Source: Rhizophagus clarus
Taxonomy: Eukaryota; Glomeromycota; Glomeromycetes; Glomerales; Glomeraceae
Reading direction: 5' to 3'
Length of the DNA stretch: 64,000 nucleotides
NCBI GenBank assembly: GCA_015698045.1
Contig: BLAL01000162.1
Location: 1,922,001-1,986,000 of the forward strand
Part shown: one piece after another, positions 1 to 13,405 of the stretch
Numbering within the stretch: the stretch's first letter is position 1
Layout: the number at the start of each line of letters is the position of its first letter
The notes under the pieces: generated by a model
Seen by the model: only the letters and a program-made list of their open reading frames with translations
Told to the model about the DNA's origin: nothing
The model's database searches: none
Translations under genes and position numbers: made by a program

Positions 1-81
1 TTCCTGAATTAGTTTGTATTTCACAATTTGCTTTTGCTGATTCTCATTTACAACTCTAAATAAAATTTTATTTTGTCATAG

Positions 82-3038
82 ATCAAGACTGCGGATATAC
101 TTGTAGTCGCCGTAGGAAAAGCTGAATTTGTTAAAGGAGATTGGATAAAACCTGGTTCTGTAGTTATTGATGTCGGCACCAACTCAATTGAAGGCAAGTA
201 TATTGTATTATTAATCCAGCACATGCGCGGTAAATTCTTGTTAAATTCGATAATCCGATTAATTTCGTAGACTCTTCCAAACAATCTGGAAGAAGATGGG
301 TAGGAGATGTAGAATTTTCTAGTGCATCAGCTGTAGCATCTCATATAAGCCCAGTACCTGGTGGTGTAGGACCGATGACAGTAGCGATGTTATTACAAAA
401 TACCGTCGAAAGTGCAAAAAGATTTTTGCGAGAATCTAGAGAAAGAGACTTTTCTTTACTTCCTTTAAAACTTTTATCTCCTGTACCTAGTGATATAGAT
501 ATTGCTTCTGCTCAAACTCCTAAACTCATTAAAGTTTTGGCTGAAGAATTGGGGTTGACCCCAAGTGAGGTAATACTTATTTGCTGCTATTGTTTTAGTT
601 TTAAATATTTAAATTTTCTAACTTTTATTATAGTACGATTTATATGGTAAATATAAAGCAAAAGTTGATCTTTCCGTACTTGAGAGGTTAAAGAAAAGAA
701 AAAATGGAAAATACATTGTAGTTACTGGGTATATTTGATTTTTGCCTTTGTTTTTTTTAATTTCACAAACAAAGTTATTACATATTTCACGTGCTATTAT
801 GTTTTGTAGAATTACTCCCACGCCACTTGGAGAAGGTAAATCAACAACCACCATAGGAATAGCACAAGCATTAGGAGCACATTTAAGAAAACCTACGTTT
901 GCATGTGTAAGACAACCATCACAAGGACCAACATTTGGCATTAAAGGTGGTGCAGCGGGTGGAGGTTATGCACAAGTTATACCTATGGATGAATTTAATT
1001 TACATTTAACTGGTGACATCCATGCAGTAGTTGCTGCTAATAACTTGTTAGGTAATAATAATTTACACGTGTATTATGTAATACAATGGTATGGTCTATG
1101 CGCTCGCTAAGTTTGATTTAATTATAGCTGCTGCAATTGACGCACGGATGTTTCATGAAAAGACTCAGTCAGATAAAGTAAGTTTAATATCTATCATAAA
1201 ACTATGTGTTTTTTTTTTAAAAAAAAGAGAGATTGATTAATTTGGTTAAATTTGACCATAAAAAGGCTTTATTTAACAGATTATGTCCATCTAAAAATGG
1301 AATTCGTAGTTTCGCACCTGTTATGCTTAAAAGATTACAAAAACTTGGTATTAATAAAACAAGCCCTGATGATTTAACCTCTGAAGAAATTCGAAATTTT
1401 GTCAGGTTGGATATTGATCCTGACACCATAACATGGTAAAATTTAGTTTATTTTATTTTTTATCTTTTTTTTTTTACAAACTTATAGAAGGGAGAAATGT
1501 TATTAACAAAGATAATTAATAAAAATATAGGCAAAGAGTTATTGATACAAGTGATAGATTTTTACGTAAAATTACAATAGGTCAAAATCCAACAGAAAAA
1601 GATCAAACAAGAGTAACGGGATTTGATATAGCAGTAGCATCAGAATGTATGGCAGTTCTTGCTTTAAGTACGTCATTGGCAGACATGAGAGAACGATTAG
1701 GTAGAATGGTGGTAGCCAGTAGTTTTGATAGAGGAGAAGGAATCAAATCCATAACAGCAGATGATTTAGGTGTAGGAGGAGCATTAACGGTATTGATGAA
1801 AGATGCTATAAAACCTAATCTTATGCAAACTCTTGAAGGCACTCCTGTATTTGTACATGCTGGACCTTTTGCTAATATTGCTCATGGTAATAGTTCTATA
1901 TTAGCGGATAAAATTGCTTTAAGATTAGTTGGAACTGAGGAAGAAGATGAGGATAAAAGTGGTTATGTTGTTACTGAAGCTGGATTTGGTGCCGATATTG
2001 GAATGGAAAAATTTTTCAATATTAAATGCAGAACATCGGATTTAGTACCTGATGCTGTTGTTCTCGTTGCTACTGTTAGGGCTCTTAAAATGCATGGAGG
2101 CGGTCCTGAGGTAAGTTTAATAGTAAAGAGATTATTTTTATTTATTTATTTAATTCTATGATTATTAATTTGGATTTTAATTTAGGTAGTAGCTGGTTCT
2201 CCCTTACCTGAAGTTTATGTAAAAGAAAATCTTGAAATGCTAGAAAAAGGATGTGAAAATCTTGCTAAACATATCCAAAACGCAAAGATGTTTGGATTAC
2301 CAGTCATAGTAGCAGTAAATCATTTTACTACAGATAGTATGGCTGAAACAGAATTAATCCGTAAAAAAGCCATAGAAGCTGGAGCTGATGATGCTTTACC
2401 TTCTTCACACTGGGAATTTGGTGGCAAAGGCGCATTAGAATTAGCAAAAGCAATAGTAAAAGTTACTAGTTCAAGTACTAAGGATAACAAACAAGAATTT
2501 AAATTTTTATATGATTTAGATAAATCTATTGAAAAAAAGATTGAAATTATTGCTAGAGAAATGTATGGAGCTGCTGGAATTCAATTAAGTGATAAAGCTC
2601 AAGAAAAAATTCAAAGTTATACAAATCAGGTAATATGGTGCAATCCTCCCCTTTAGCATTAAATTTTAATATTAACATTTTTGTTTCGCTTTTTTTTTAG
2701 GGATTCGCTAAATTGCCCATATGTATGGCGAAAACGCATTTATCGTTATCACATGATCCTAAACTTAAGGCCGTACCAAAGGATTTCGTAGTACCTGTAC
2801 GTGATATTAGAGCTTCTGTTGGTGCCGGATTCTTATATCCTTTGTTAGGTGAAATGCAAACTATGCCAGGATTACCCACAGTAAGTTTATCATCAATATT
2901 TATTATTGGTAACGACTTTTTTAATAAATACTTTAATTATTTTTTGTCTTTTTAAAAAAAAAAAAAAAAATGTAGCGACCTTGTTTTTACGATGTTGATT
3001 TAGATACTGAAACAGGAAGAGTTTATGGATTATTTTAA
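82..3038 (+). CDS. ADE3/MIS1 (MTHFD1): C1-tetrahydrofolate synthase, trifunctional (5'-truncated by window edge)
   Basis: Enzyme of cytosolic or mitochondrial one-carbon metabolism: methylene-THF dehydrogenase, methenyl-THF cyclohydrolase and ATP-dependent formyl-THF synthetase in one chain. Ten exons are visible: 82-193, 271-569, 634-728, 810-1051, 1128-1177, 1266-1435, 1531-2110, 2186-2629, 2701-2880, 2976-3038. They sum to 2235 nt, exactly 745 codons with stop. The first exon gives the FolD Rossmann part ([20 protein letters not shown]) and the second ends the domain ([18 protein letters not shown]). The synthetase domain follows, with its P-loop-like [12 protein letters not shown] and the conserved [43 protein letters not shown] and MPGLPTRPCFYD segments, ending GLF as in animal MTHFD1. 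About 190 N-terminal residues lie upstream of the window. The exon 5/6 junction was set at 1266 because it restores the family's DKALFNR sequence. Intron 1 has a GC donor. Confidence 0.96.
194..270 (+). other. GC-AG intron in C1-THF synthase
   Basis: The 77-nt intron begins GCAAGT at 194 and ends TAG at 270. The reading frame (codon split G|AC, Asp) and the family alignment require this junction, and no GT nearby keeps the frame. The other eight introns of the gene are GT-AG. Confidence 0.85.
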
Positions 3039-3538
3039 TTATTTATTCATTCATGTATGATTCATAAAACATTATTTAATTGAGAAATATAATTTATTTA
3101 TTTATTTATTTTAAAGTTCATATTTACAGATCATATATGATTTGATAAAATGTTTGAATTTTCAAACCATCTAACTATCTTTCCCCCCAGAATATTTATG
3201 CAAATTCGGAAAAATAATTATTATTTTCCAGAAAAAACTATTAAAAAGAATACAGAATAACACAGAACATACCAGAAATCTTTTTTTTTTTTCGAAAAAA
3301 AAAAAAAAAAATATTCCTATACATCCTATACATAAATAATTCGTCCAACAAAAATAAAAAATTGGCATTGAAAAAAATTATTAATTTTATTTATGTGTGC
3401 AATTAAATTTAATTATTTTTCAGTAATAATATAGAAAGTATTAATTAATTAATTAATGTTATATATATATATACATATAAACATGTATATATACATTATA
3501 TAAAAAAAATAATAAATCCAACACTCTTCTTGCCCAAA
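3039..3538. other. convergent 3' intergenic region
   Basis: About 500 bp between the stops of C1-THF synthase (+) and PKA (-). It holds poly(A)/(T) tracts and (TA)n runs. Two TATATACA octamers (3468-3475 and 3488-3495) read TGTATATA on the minus strand, inside the likely PKA 3' UTR. No gene was seen. Confidence 0.6.
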
Positions 3539-4978
3539 TTAGAAAGATGGAAATTTATCCCTATGTATATCGTTACACGGTTTACCGTAAGGTTCTCTTT
3601 CTTCAGGATAAATATCAAAATTACTTGCATCACCATCACCATTAAATTTGGGAATATAAGGAGCTTGTACTTCAATTTTAATTAACTTATCCCAATCAAT
3701 TTCTTTAAACCAAGGATGTGATTTAATATCATTACTACCGTCCTTTAAATTACCATATCTTTTACTTAAATCACTAGTCAAAAGTCTCTTTAAAAGATCT
3801 TTTGCCATAGGATTAAAATATGATGGATATTTAATTCTTCCTGCTAATATTTTTTCATATAATCTCATATGATCATCATCGTAAAATGGAGGATAACCTG
3901 CTAACATTTCAAATATTAGTACACCTAACGAATACCAATCTACAGCTTTTCCATATCCTTTTGATTGTATAATTTCTGGTGCTAAATAATCTGGAGTACC
4001 ACATAAAGTCCAAGTTATATCTGGTACATATTTTGCAAATCCAAAATCTGTAATTTTAATATGACCATTTTTATCCAATAATAAATTCTCTGGTTTCAAA
4101 TCTCTATAAATAATATCTTTATCATGTAAATATTCGAAAGCAAGTACAACTTCTGCAGCGTAAAACTTTGCTACATGATCCGGGAAACGCTATAATAGAG
4201 GTGAAAAAGGGGGGGAAATACAATCAAACAATAAATAAAGTATAATTTAATAATGATCTAATAAAATTTGAATGATCAAACAACATATTAAACTTTATAA
4301 AACTCTCATGCTCTTTAAATAATAATATCTTACCTGATTTTTTCTTAATATACTGAATAATTCACCACCAACCACGTAATCCATCACCATATATAGATTA
4401 GCGCTATCTTGAAAAGTTCCCCATAAATTAACTAAGAAAGGATGTTGAACTTGTTCAAGAATATGTTTTTCATTGTTCGTATGTTCAACTTGTTTTAAAC
4501 GTACAACTTCGGATTTTTTTAATGCTTTCATGGCGTAAAATCTACTATTATATTTGGATTGAACAAGATGAACTCTACCAAAAGAACCTGTACCTAAGGT
4601 ACGACAGATGGTAAAATCTGAAAGTAAAAATTTAGTATTTGGACTTGGACTTACAAAAGCATTTTGTTGATAGAGGTGACCACGACTTTTAGTTGAACTG
4701 GGATGCATGTTTTTAGTATCAGTTGGAGAAGTTGGAGATTGAGTAGCTTGTAATTTAGCGAAGAATTGTTGTTGTTGAGAATAAGAACTATAAGAAGATG
4801 GAGTAGTAGTAATAGTAGTAGAACTAGAAGCAATAGGATTAGAAGGACTAGATTGTTGTAATAAATAATTATTATTGAAATTAGAGTTATTTTTATTTAT
4901 TGAAATATTTTTTGATATTATAACATCATTTTTACTTTTATTTGAAGTCGTTGAAGGTTTATTTTTAATATTGAGCAT
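3539..4978 (-). CDS. TPK/PKA-C: cAMP-dependent protein kinase catalytic subunit
   Basis: Two exons, 4978-4334 and 4189-3539, joined by a GTAAGA...TATAG intron, give 431 residues. Residues 1-120 are a low-complexity S/T/N/Q tail typical of fungal PKA. The kinase starts near 122 with GTGSFGRV (129-136), the ATP lysine K151 in AMKALKK, and [13 protein letters not shown] around the C helix. Exon 2 holds YRDLKPEN (catalytic D245), DFG (263-265) and the PKA-specific activation loop [14 protein letters not shown], with T276 matching the PDK1/autophosphorylation site. The AGC C-terminal tail ends in FPSF, the truncated hydrophobic motif that serves PKA instead of a phosphorylated site. It is expected to be inhibited by a regulatory subunit until cAMP binds. 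All catalytic residues are present. The start chosen is the first ATG of the open frame. Confidence 0.95.
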
Positions 4979-7418
4979 ATTTTTTTTGAATAAAAATTAT
5001 TTTGATGTAATATAAAGTAGTTGTGCTATTTTGGTTATGCAAGAAGGACAGTAAAAGAAATATTAAATTTCCCTGAATTATGTAGTGTATCCGGTAAAAA
5101 AAAAGTTAAAAATTTGGGTTTTTTTTAACAAGCTTTTGGGAAAGATGATCAATTTGAGTATATGCCAAATTAACAAAAAGAGGTAGCATATATATAATTA
5201 TAAATTAAGATTCTTATACTAAACCTTTTTATTAGAATAAGACAAGAACCTTATTTAATAATACTAATAATACGAAACAAGTTTTTATTTAATAAAAAAA
5301 AAGAAAGCAGTACTCAAACAAAATATTCAAACAAATAAAAAATGATTTCCAAATAAGGTAGTTAATTTATAATTAAAAAGTTCATTAAACACTTCAATCA
5401 AACAACAAAGAAAAAAAAAAAAAAAGAAATCGAGAAAGAAAACCTGTTTCCCGTGATATTAGTCGTCTCAAATATTGATCCGTATGACTTTACAGATCTT
5501 GTACGACTGTCCAATCCATTATCTGTTATATTTTTTTCAACAAGTTTTAATTACGCGTTTTTTTTTCCTTATTTTCTATTAATTAATCTAAATAAATTAA
5601 TAAATTTATAAATTTTTTTAAGTATCAATAATAAAAACTATTAATTAAATATAAATCTAAAAAATTTAAAGGGTAAAATAATAAAAAGTTTGTTGAAATG
5701 ATAGACGCACGTATATTAATTAGTATATGCTTCGTAAAATTAAATTTTTCAGCAACTGTTTGTCAACAATGTATAGCCATAGTGCGATGATAAACTATCA
5801 ACGTTATTATAGGTTTATATATAAATAGTTTATTGTAAATTCTATAAAAGTATAAAGTTGACTTCGGGAATCGGGAATGAATTGATTTGTGTACCTTATT
5901 TATTATCAGACACATTCTACAACCAGTACAATGACAATCAGTATAATGCACTTAAATAATTATTGTCGAAAAACATAATCCTGCATTAATGATAAATTTA
6001 AGTTATATTTATAAATGTACCAACGCTATGGTGGATGGGATGAATGGGACTTTACAATCCTATCCATTAACGCTGTTCACGATCTTATCGGATAAAATAA
6101 ATAAAGACGAAAAATAACTGATTAGTTCTGGAACAAGAAGATTGAGAAATTTTAAAGAAAAATCGAGTTCTTGATTGACAATATAAATGATTTATATGAG
6201 AGAAGATTTTACTAAAAATGCAGATGGAATCAATATTATACCACAACTGAGAGTTCTTGATTCCACATTTATAGATGGAGAAAGTGCTCGATTATCGTCA
6301 AAAGTTAGCAGAAGGAGCAGAAGGACTTAAAACCGAACGTAATCAGTCATTAGAAAATCCAAGAAGAATGAAGAATCTGATTTATCTCATTGAAAAACAT
6401 TTATAGGGCTAATTCCATATTATTAAGTTTTTTTTTTTGTATTATTATTTATTTCATTATCTTTTTAATTCATTTCGTTTGTTTCGTTATTTTGCTTTGA
6501 ATTTTTAAGCAATTATAACTAAGCTACAAAATAAACTAGGATTATTTTTTCTAAAACTACAAAAAATATCAACTGTTAAGTTTAACAAAAAAAAAAGTTG
6601 TAAAATCAATGCTAAATAAAAAAGCATGAATTAATTAATTAAATACTGATTAAAAAATGGTTAGGAAATTCTTTTTGGTGACAATAATTAGAAAGAAACT
6701 AAGTTTTACACATGTTCTGTATTTATCACGAGGACATATCAAATATATTATAAATTAAACCATTTGAAGGTTCTACAATTTTTAACTGATTTTTTTAACT
6801 ATTTATTATTAATATTTCATAGTTATATAAATAAAGTTCATTTCTTTATATAAATTTTACGTAATAAATAAAAAAAAAAATAATGTTTTTATAGCTTCGG
6901 ATAAGAAAATAATATATAAAGAAAAATTAACAAAAAAAAGTATATAAAAAATATATATACAATATCGTAAACTATTATTCATTCCTTCAATTTAACATGC
7001 CCAGCAATGTACGGAAGAAAAATAAAAATGTACAATTACAATGAACATGAAATGAAAAGAATAAAATTAAAATTGATATTAAATAACCTAAGAGGGAAAA
7101 AATTACTCTGCCCATTACAAATGAAAAAAATAAATTTTCTACCTTCATTACAAAAAAAAATTAATACAAAATAACTTCTTACTATTGTTAATGTTTAACA
7201 TCAACTTTTTTTTTTTTAAAAAAAAAAAGAAAAAGAAATGATTGAATATTTTGGTAATTCTATTCTATTGTATTTTTTGTATTGACCGAGAAAGAAAGCT
7301 AATACAATGTCAAATCTTGTAATTATAAAATCTCCTAGATATAAGTTAAATAGGTAAATGTAATATGAAAATTTGAAATAAAATAAATATATATAAAATA
7401 TTTTACACTTAATAGTAA
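4979..7418. other. intergenic, 2.4 kb, with weak coding-like relic
   Basis: Promoter side of PKA and 3' side of the PAK gene. Mostly A/T homopolymers. A less AT-rich patch at 6015-6410 contains three short open stretches on the plus strand (6015-6092, 6188-6331 and about 6273-6407) in different frames. The last ends with residues like KTERNQSLENPRRMKNLIY. They could be a frame-shifted gene relic. I do not recognise a family. Confidence 0.3.
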
Positions 7419-10400
7419 TTATGCCTTGGTCTTAAATTTAAGCAAAGGAGCAAGGTCTGATAGCGGACAAGCTTTCTTCAGAAATTCATGCTAAAAGGAA
7501 AAACAAAGAATGATGTGTTAATTTATATTATTATATGGATCATCTTACTAAAAATATGAAAAATACACATATATATATACATACTTCTAAAAGTTCCAAA
7601 GCAGTTGCTCTACTTTTAACATCTACACACAAGCATACAGCTAAAAAGCTTTTAAGTTCTCGAGATAATTTTTCCGGCTTTTTCAATGTTGGGGTACCAT
7701 TCGTGGCAATTAGATATAATGCTTTAAGTGGTTCTTCGTCTAAATATGGTGGCTCATTTTCTATCATTTCAATTGCCATAATTCCAAGTGACCAAATATC
7801 AACCTTGGCACCATATTCTTTTTGTTTTACTACTTCAGGTGCCATCCAATAAGGAGTTCCGACCATTGTTGCACGCTTATTTTTTTGATCAGTTAATTTA
7901 GCGCAAAACCCAAAATCAGCTATAATCAAAACAATTAATTAAAATTAATACATTAAATTGTTAAATTATGATGAATGAATCAAATCAAAATACTTACTAA
8001 TTTTCACATGACCATATGCATCCAGTAGAACATTATCACTTTTAATATCACGGTGAATGATATTTTGCCCATGAAGATGTTGAAGTCCCTTGCATGTCTA
8101 AATAAATAAATAAGGAATTACATTAATAAATTGTATTTGAAATTAGAAAGTATTGTTATTAAAAATAATTTACCTCAAAGCATATAGCAGCAATTTGATC
8201 TTCCTCAAGCGTATTATTATCGATTACGTCCGTTAATGCACCACCTTCCATATATTCCATAACGACCCAAAGTTCATTACTTTTTACCAAGAATGAATCG
8301 AGGTAATTAACAATATTTGGATGTTGAGATTCTTTCATTACAAGAATTTCATTGACAATAAGCTCTTTTCGAGGTTGATGTGAAAGATCCATTTGTTTTA
8401 TAGCAACTTTAGCACTCGTTGTGAGAGATTTAGCAACATATACAGATCCCGATGCACTATTATGTAATGAAACATATACGATTATTTTGTGTAGTGAATG
8501 GATCAAAATACACTCATTTCTTTCTTTTGTTTTGATTTAACTTGGAAAAAAAAAAAAAAAAATATTATTTACCCTTGACCAACTTTCTTAATTTTACTAT
8601 AAATACTTGTTGGATCTCCTGATGATACTACTGATCTCAATTTTTCCATAATTTGTGCTTCTGTCATTGTGCTAATCCTTCTCTCAGATGCAGATTTCTT
8701 TGGTGCCGGTTGTGGATTCGGTTGTTTGGGAGGAGCAGTCTGTGCTTGTTTTGGTGGTTGATTAACCTCTTGTCGTTGGGGATATTGTTGTAGTTGTTGT
8801 TTAGGTAGATTAGGACTAGATAAATTTTGTTGTTGAGGGGGATACCCTTTAATAGGCAATTGTTGTTGATTAGAGGCAGGCGGTACTGGTGGTGGCGGAT
8901 GTTGATAAGTTTGTGAAGATGCAGGTACACGTTGAGATGTTGGTGACATCATAGGCTGAGAAGCAGCTTGATTATATGGCTAATATGAAATATCATTTTT
9001 TTTTTTTATTTTAAAAAAAGTACTTCGTATGTAATTTTTCATTCATTATTTAAATCATAAAATAAACCTTACGGATGGGGCAATTGGAGCAATATTTCCA
9101 GGATTTGATGGTAAACGTTGCATATTATTTGCACTTAACGTATTTTGTGGTCTTGGAGTAATTGGAGGACGATTTGGTGAATTATCAGGTCGCTATAAAC
9201 GTAAAATAAAATAAATTTAAAAAATTACGATTAATAAAATTTATATTCAACCGGAATCACTCAATTACTCACAGTATCTTCTTGATACATAATTCGAGAA
9301 GAATCTGCAACACCATTACCATTACCATTCTTACTAACCATTACATTATTGCCCATATTATTTGGTTGTAATACTCTTGGATCCATCGGTCTTCCATTCA
9401 TATTATTGTTACCCATTCCAGTTATTCCACCTGGTGAAATTTTATTCATATCGTATCCATTACTATTCGGATTAGGATATAATTGATTCTTCACGGGCAT
9501 ATTATTTTTTGGTAATAAATCAGCCCATTTATCATCTTGTTGACCAGGGAATCCAGGAATAGTTCCCATCATACCATCTTCGAAATCATCCCTTTTCTGA
9601 TTTTCTGTATAAAATTCTAATACTTCATAAACCGCTTGAGGATCTTTTTCATAATCCTCTTTTGTGATAGCAGAAGCTGTCAAGAGCTTTGTCCATTGTT
9701 CAGGCATTCCCTATTAACACGTAAAATGACAAGTGTTAAACCTTTTTTTTTTTTTTTAAAAAAAAAAACATTATAATAAAGATTATACTTACTGTAAACA
9801 TTCCACTAACAGGATCGAAACCGACATGTACATTATGCACAAAATTTGTAGGATTTGATACGCCGCTTAAAGGTGATCGCTAAAATTTAGGTTCAAGATA
9901 ATAAAGAGTTATTATATGATAATAATAAATGTTCATAATATTATTCTTTTTAAATTCATTGAATTTATAGAATTCAGCAAACTTGGTGGAAAGAAGAGAT
10001 GGATTACTAACAAATTTGAAAATCCTTTAATATAAACTTAAGATACACACAGGAATTGAAAAAAAATATTTTGATATAAATTAAAAATAAGAATAAAATG
10101 ATTTAAAAGAAAAATACACTTACTGTATAAATTTCATCCATCCAACTATATAGTTCTTCATCATTTTTACAAGAAAGGTAATAAGTTTTTTCTTTCGTCT
10201 GTATTTCAAAGCAATAAGGTTTTAAATCTGTCCGCGAAACATTTGTAATCTCTTTAAGAAAGATTAGTGCAACAGCTTGATACGTGTTCTAAGTAACAAA
10301 TAAAAACAAAATTAGTATACCGTTATAAAAAGTGATTCTTTAATTATATTGTGGGAATAAAAGATTTCGCAAATATAGTAGATGGTAGATGAACTCATTA

Positions 10401-10526
10401 TACCTCGTTACGATGAAAAGTAAGGGTTTGTTCTCTAAGCAACGTCCATCGTTTTGACCATATCCAAGCTCTTAAACCATCTTCCTTCACAGAAATGTAA
10501 CCCTTTTTTACTACGTTGGTATTCAT
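7419..10526 (-). CDS. CLA4: p21-activated kinase with PH and CRIB domains (Cla4-type)
   Basis: Ten exons on the minus strand: 10526-10404, 10288-10124, 9879-9793, 9710-9273, 9192-9073, 8979-8573, 8456-8174, 8097-7998, 7919-7585, 7490-7419. They total 2130 nt and 709 residues, all phases closing. Residues about 5-96 form a PH domain ([20 protein letters not shown] to YSWMDEIY). A CRIB motif follows at about 103-118 ([16 protein letters not shown]), which binds GTP-Cdc42/Rac. A long P/Q/N-rich linker runs to 440. The STE20-family kinase has [12 protein letters not shown], lysine K467 in [13 protein letters not shown] (D559), DFG (576-578) and the activation segment [15 protein letters not shown] plus CRIB in this order identifies the fungal Cla4 class rather than Ste20, which lacks the PH domain. 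Its role is polarity, cytokinesis and hyphal growth at the membrane. An in-frame stop lies upstream of the chosen ATG. Confidence 0.95.
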
Positions 10527-12029
10527 TTGTAGACTCTGAAGGAGAACTATTAACGATGCTCCAATTAATAGTTCAGAACCGTACTAATATTTCGAATTTC
10601 ACTCAACTTTTTGGTAAAATAAGTGGGTGACACCAAGACGGGGGACTACATATAGAGTATAAAAATTTTGGATACAGTAACTTTTTGGTAACACAGCAAA
10701 AAATACTAAAATAAGCAAAGAAATAAAAAATTTTTTCTATTTGCACAACAAAAATCAAACTAAATAAAGCATAATATTAGAGAAAAAATTGGGTATGTTA
10801 ATTTACCCCCAAGATCATCACAAACGCGTGCTGCATGTGACATATATGTTTAATGTGTTGAACTAACTCAGATTTCGTGACACTCAATTAGGAAAACAAT
10901 AATATAAATATCGAGAGGTTTTTTACTCATCAAAAAAAACACTTAGAATATTGAATATAGGAGAACCAACAACTATTTGAAATCTTAATCATTTAATTAT
11001 CTTTTGTTGATCAATCTTAGTCAATATTAATTTTTTCGAACAAATTAAAAACTTATACATTATACGGATCTGCTATTTGTGATTTTTCTTAAATCATTTA
11101 AACAAACAGAAATCTCAAAATAATACAATGCAAATATTAATTAAGTTGCCGGTAGTATTTCCAAAAGTTATAATGTGATCATATCACGCGAAATTTTAGC
11201 CCTTCTTATGTTTGTTACGCCAAAATTATGTGAGCTACGAATCCCAGTTTGACAAAAAGAATTACCTATTATACTGGTAGCATAATGTTAATTTTTCCCA
11301 GTGCCATGTACGTCATAAGATAAATCGAGGTTTCTGATATCACGTATAAATCTAAGACATGATTGGTTCCACATTTACGAAAGGGATATTCCCAATTTAT
11401 TTATTTATTTAGTTATATAAGTTTCAAATATTATTAACACGAATTCTTTGGGTGTAATTATAAAAGATCTAGAATTAGATTATATAAAGAAATGTTTTAT
11501 AAAATCAAATCTTCGGCATTTTAATTTTTGATTTAATAATCATAAAATTATGCAAGTATATAAGTACAAATTAATAAAACAAATATTGCATATCTTTATA
11601 TTTTAAGAACGTTTTTTTAATGCATGGGCGTGACATTAAAATTTATTGGCTAAAATGCAGTAAAACCTGAATTAGTTTTCTACTTTTTTTTAATTTATAT
11701 TCCTGAAAAATAAAATTCATAAAATAAAGCTAAATTCAATAAAGCTAATACTCTTAAAGAATAAATTTCTTAAAAGATTCCAATTACTTTTTAATTTATA
11801 TTATAATTAGATTTTTATTATCATATAAAATTATAATACATGGCTATTTATAACCAGAAAATATATAAAAAATAATATTCTTTATTAAGTATATATTAAC
11901 CAATAAATAAATAGTATTTTTCTATATAATACTTTTTACAATTATAATATATTTAACCTTAACATTATTTTTATTTTTAAATAATTCCATTACATTTTTT
12001 GGCTATAAGATATACAATAAAATATATTA
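10527..12029. other. PAK upstream region, no gene seen
   Basis: About 1.5 kb of AT-rich sequence holding the likely promoter and 5' UTR of the PAK gene. The patch 11140-11400 is somewhat less AT-rich than its surroundings but has no open frame or recognisable repeat. Confidence 0.4.
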
Positions 12030-13177
12030 CAGTAGCACCTCTATAAGTACATCCCTCTTGGAACTATAGTAAAAAAATAGCAAGATATGTACTTAGAGAA
12101 GAAGTGCATTTATAAAAAATAAAATATTAAGGGCTTTTATAAGTTGGAACTCAAGTGTACCGTATATATAGAGAGAATTTACATAATACAGTATGTTAAG
12201 AAAATAGTTGCGTGATGTAATATAAAATTGATTAAATAAAAAAATAATGGAATAATGCATTTATTTATAAAATAAATAATGTAATACATGTTATTTACCT
12301 TCTATTTAATATATTTAGAAAAAAATTTCATTATATATTTATTAATTTCCTCTTAATAGGTAAATAAAAGTATAATTAACATTAATTAAATACCTAAATT
12401 TTAATTAATTAACATTATTAGTTAAATGATACTGGTTAAACTAAAAAATATATAAAAATAATGATTATTAGCATACAATAGATCCTTATAAATAATATAA
12501 GAAAAAAAAAATTCTTTAAAATATTATGAATCTAAGAAAATTAATGGTCTAATAAATTTCAATTTGAATAGGTTAAGATCAGCAAATCATTATGTGCATA
12601 TATTATTTGCTTAATTTCTCATTAATTAAAGTCCAAATTAAACCTAAATTTTTTTTATTTATAAAATTAATGTTTCCTAACAAAAATAAGTTAATTTCAT
12701 GTGATTTTAATTATTAGTTATGAAGAAAACTAAATTAAATTGTTACAAAAACTAATTTTAATTTTATATTATCATTTACATTTATTTTCTCAATAATCAA
12801 TGATTCAAATTGCATCAAAATTGTTTTAAATACATTGTAAAAAAATGTTTTTTATAATATATACAATTTTTGTTCCATTATAACTACTGATATTAAGAAA
12901 TTTAATGTGTATAATGATTTATAGATTCAAAAATAAAGATAATAATTTTTGAACATTTTAAAAAATATATTCATACTAGTTTTAAGAAAATAATATCTAT
13001 AAAACTAAATATTAAAATTTTAATATTTAATAAAGTATATTATGAACTTTTTATAAATAAAATTTTAGTTACCTAACATTTTTAATTGTAAAGATATTGA
13101 GGTTTTTATTTATGCAATTATTTTCTTAACACACTGTATATATACTTATAAAGGGTGTATTTATAGAGGTGTTACTA
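12030..13177. mobile_element. pogo/Tigger-like MITE carrying a nested insertion
   Basis: Ends are inverted repeats: left starts CAGTAGCACCTCTATAAGTA at 12030. The right end, read in reverse from 13177, gives TAGTAACACCTCTATAAATA. The two differ at only a few positions. TA flanks both ends (12028-12029 and 13178-13179). The CAGTA...CCTCTATAA start resembles pogo/Tigger termini as I know them. The interior is interrupted at 12189 by a second element. No ORF remains, so it is non-autonomous. Confidence 0.65.
12189..13136. mobile_element. Tc1/mariner-like non-autonomous element, nested
   Basis: A 948-bp element with 23-bp terminal inverted repeats. Left starts CAGTATGTTAAGAAAATAGT and the right end read in reverse starts CAGTGTGTTAAGAAAATAAT, two mismatches in 23. 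TA dinucleotides flank it (12187-12188 and 13137-13138). The interior is extremely AT-rich with no open frame. It sits inside the outer pogo-like element, so it arrived later. Confidence 0.7.
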
Positions 13178-13405
13178 TAATTATAATAATTACTATTAGG
13201 TTCTACTATGCAAATATTTATTTTTAATACTAAAATATCTAATTATATATGATTATTTTTTGTAATGTTAGATTAAATCTACTAATATTCAATTGCAATA
13301 ATATGTATTTTGTATCTTCAATAGTATAGAATTTGATTGAAAACTTCCAATCCAACCAAATTTATTAAAGAATTATGCTTTTAAACCTTTTAAAAGTACT
13401 TTTAA

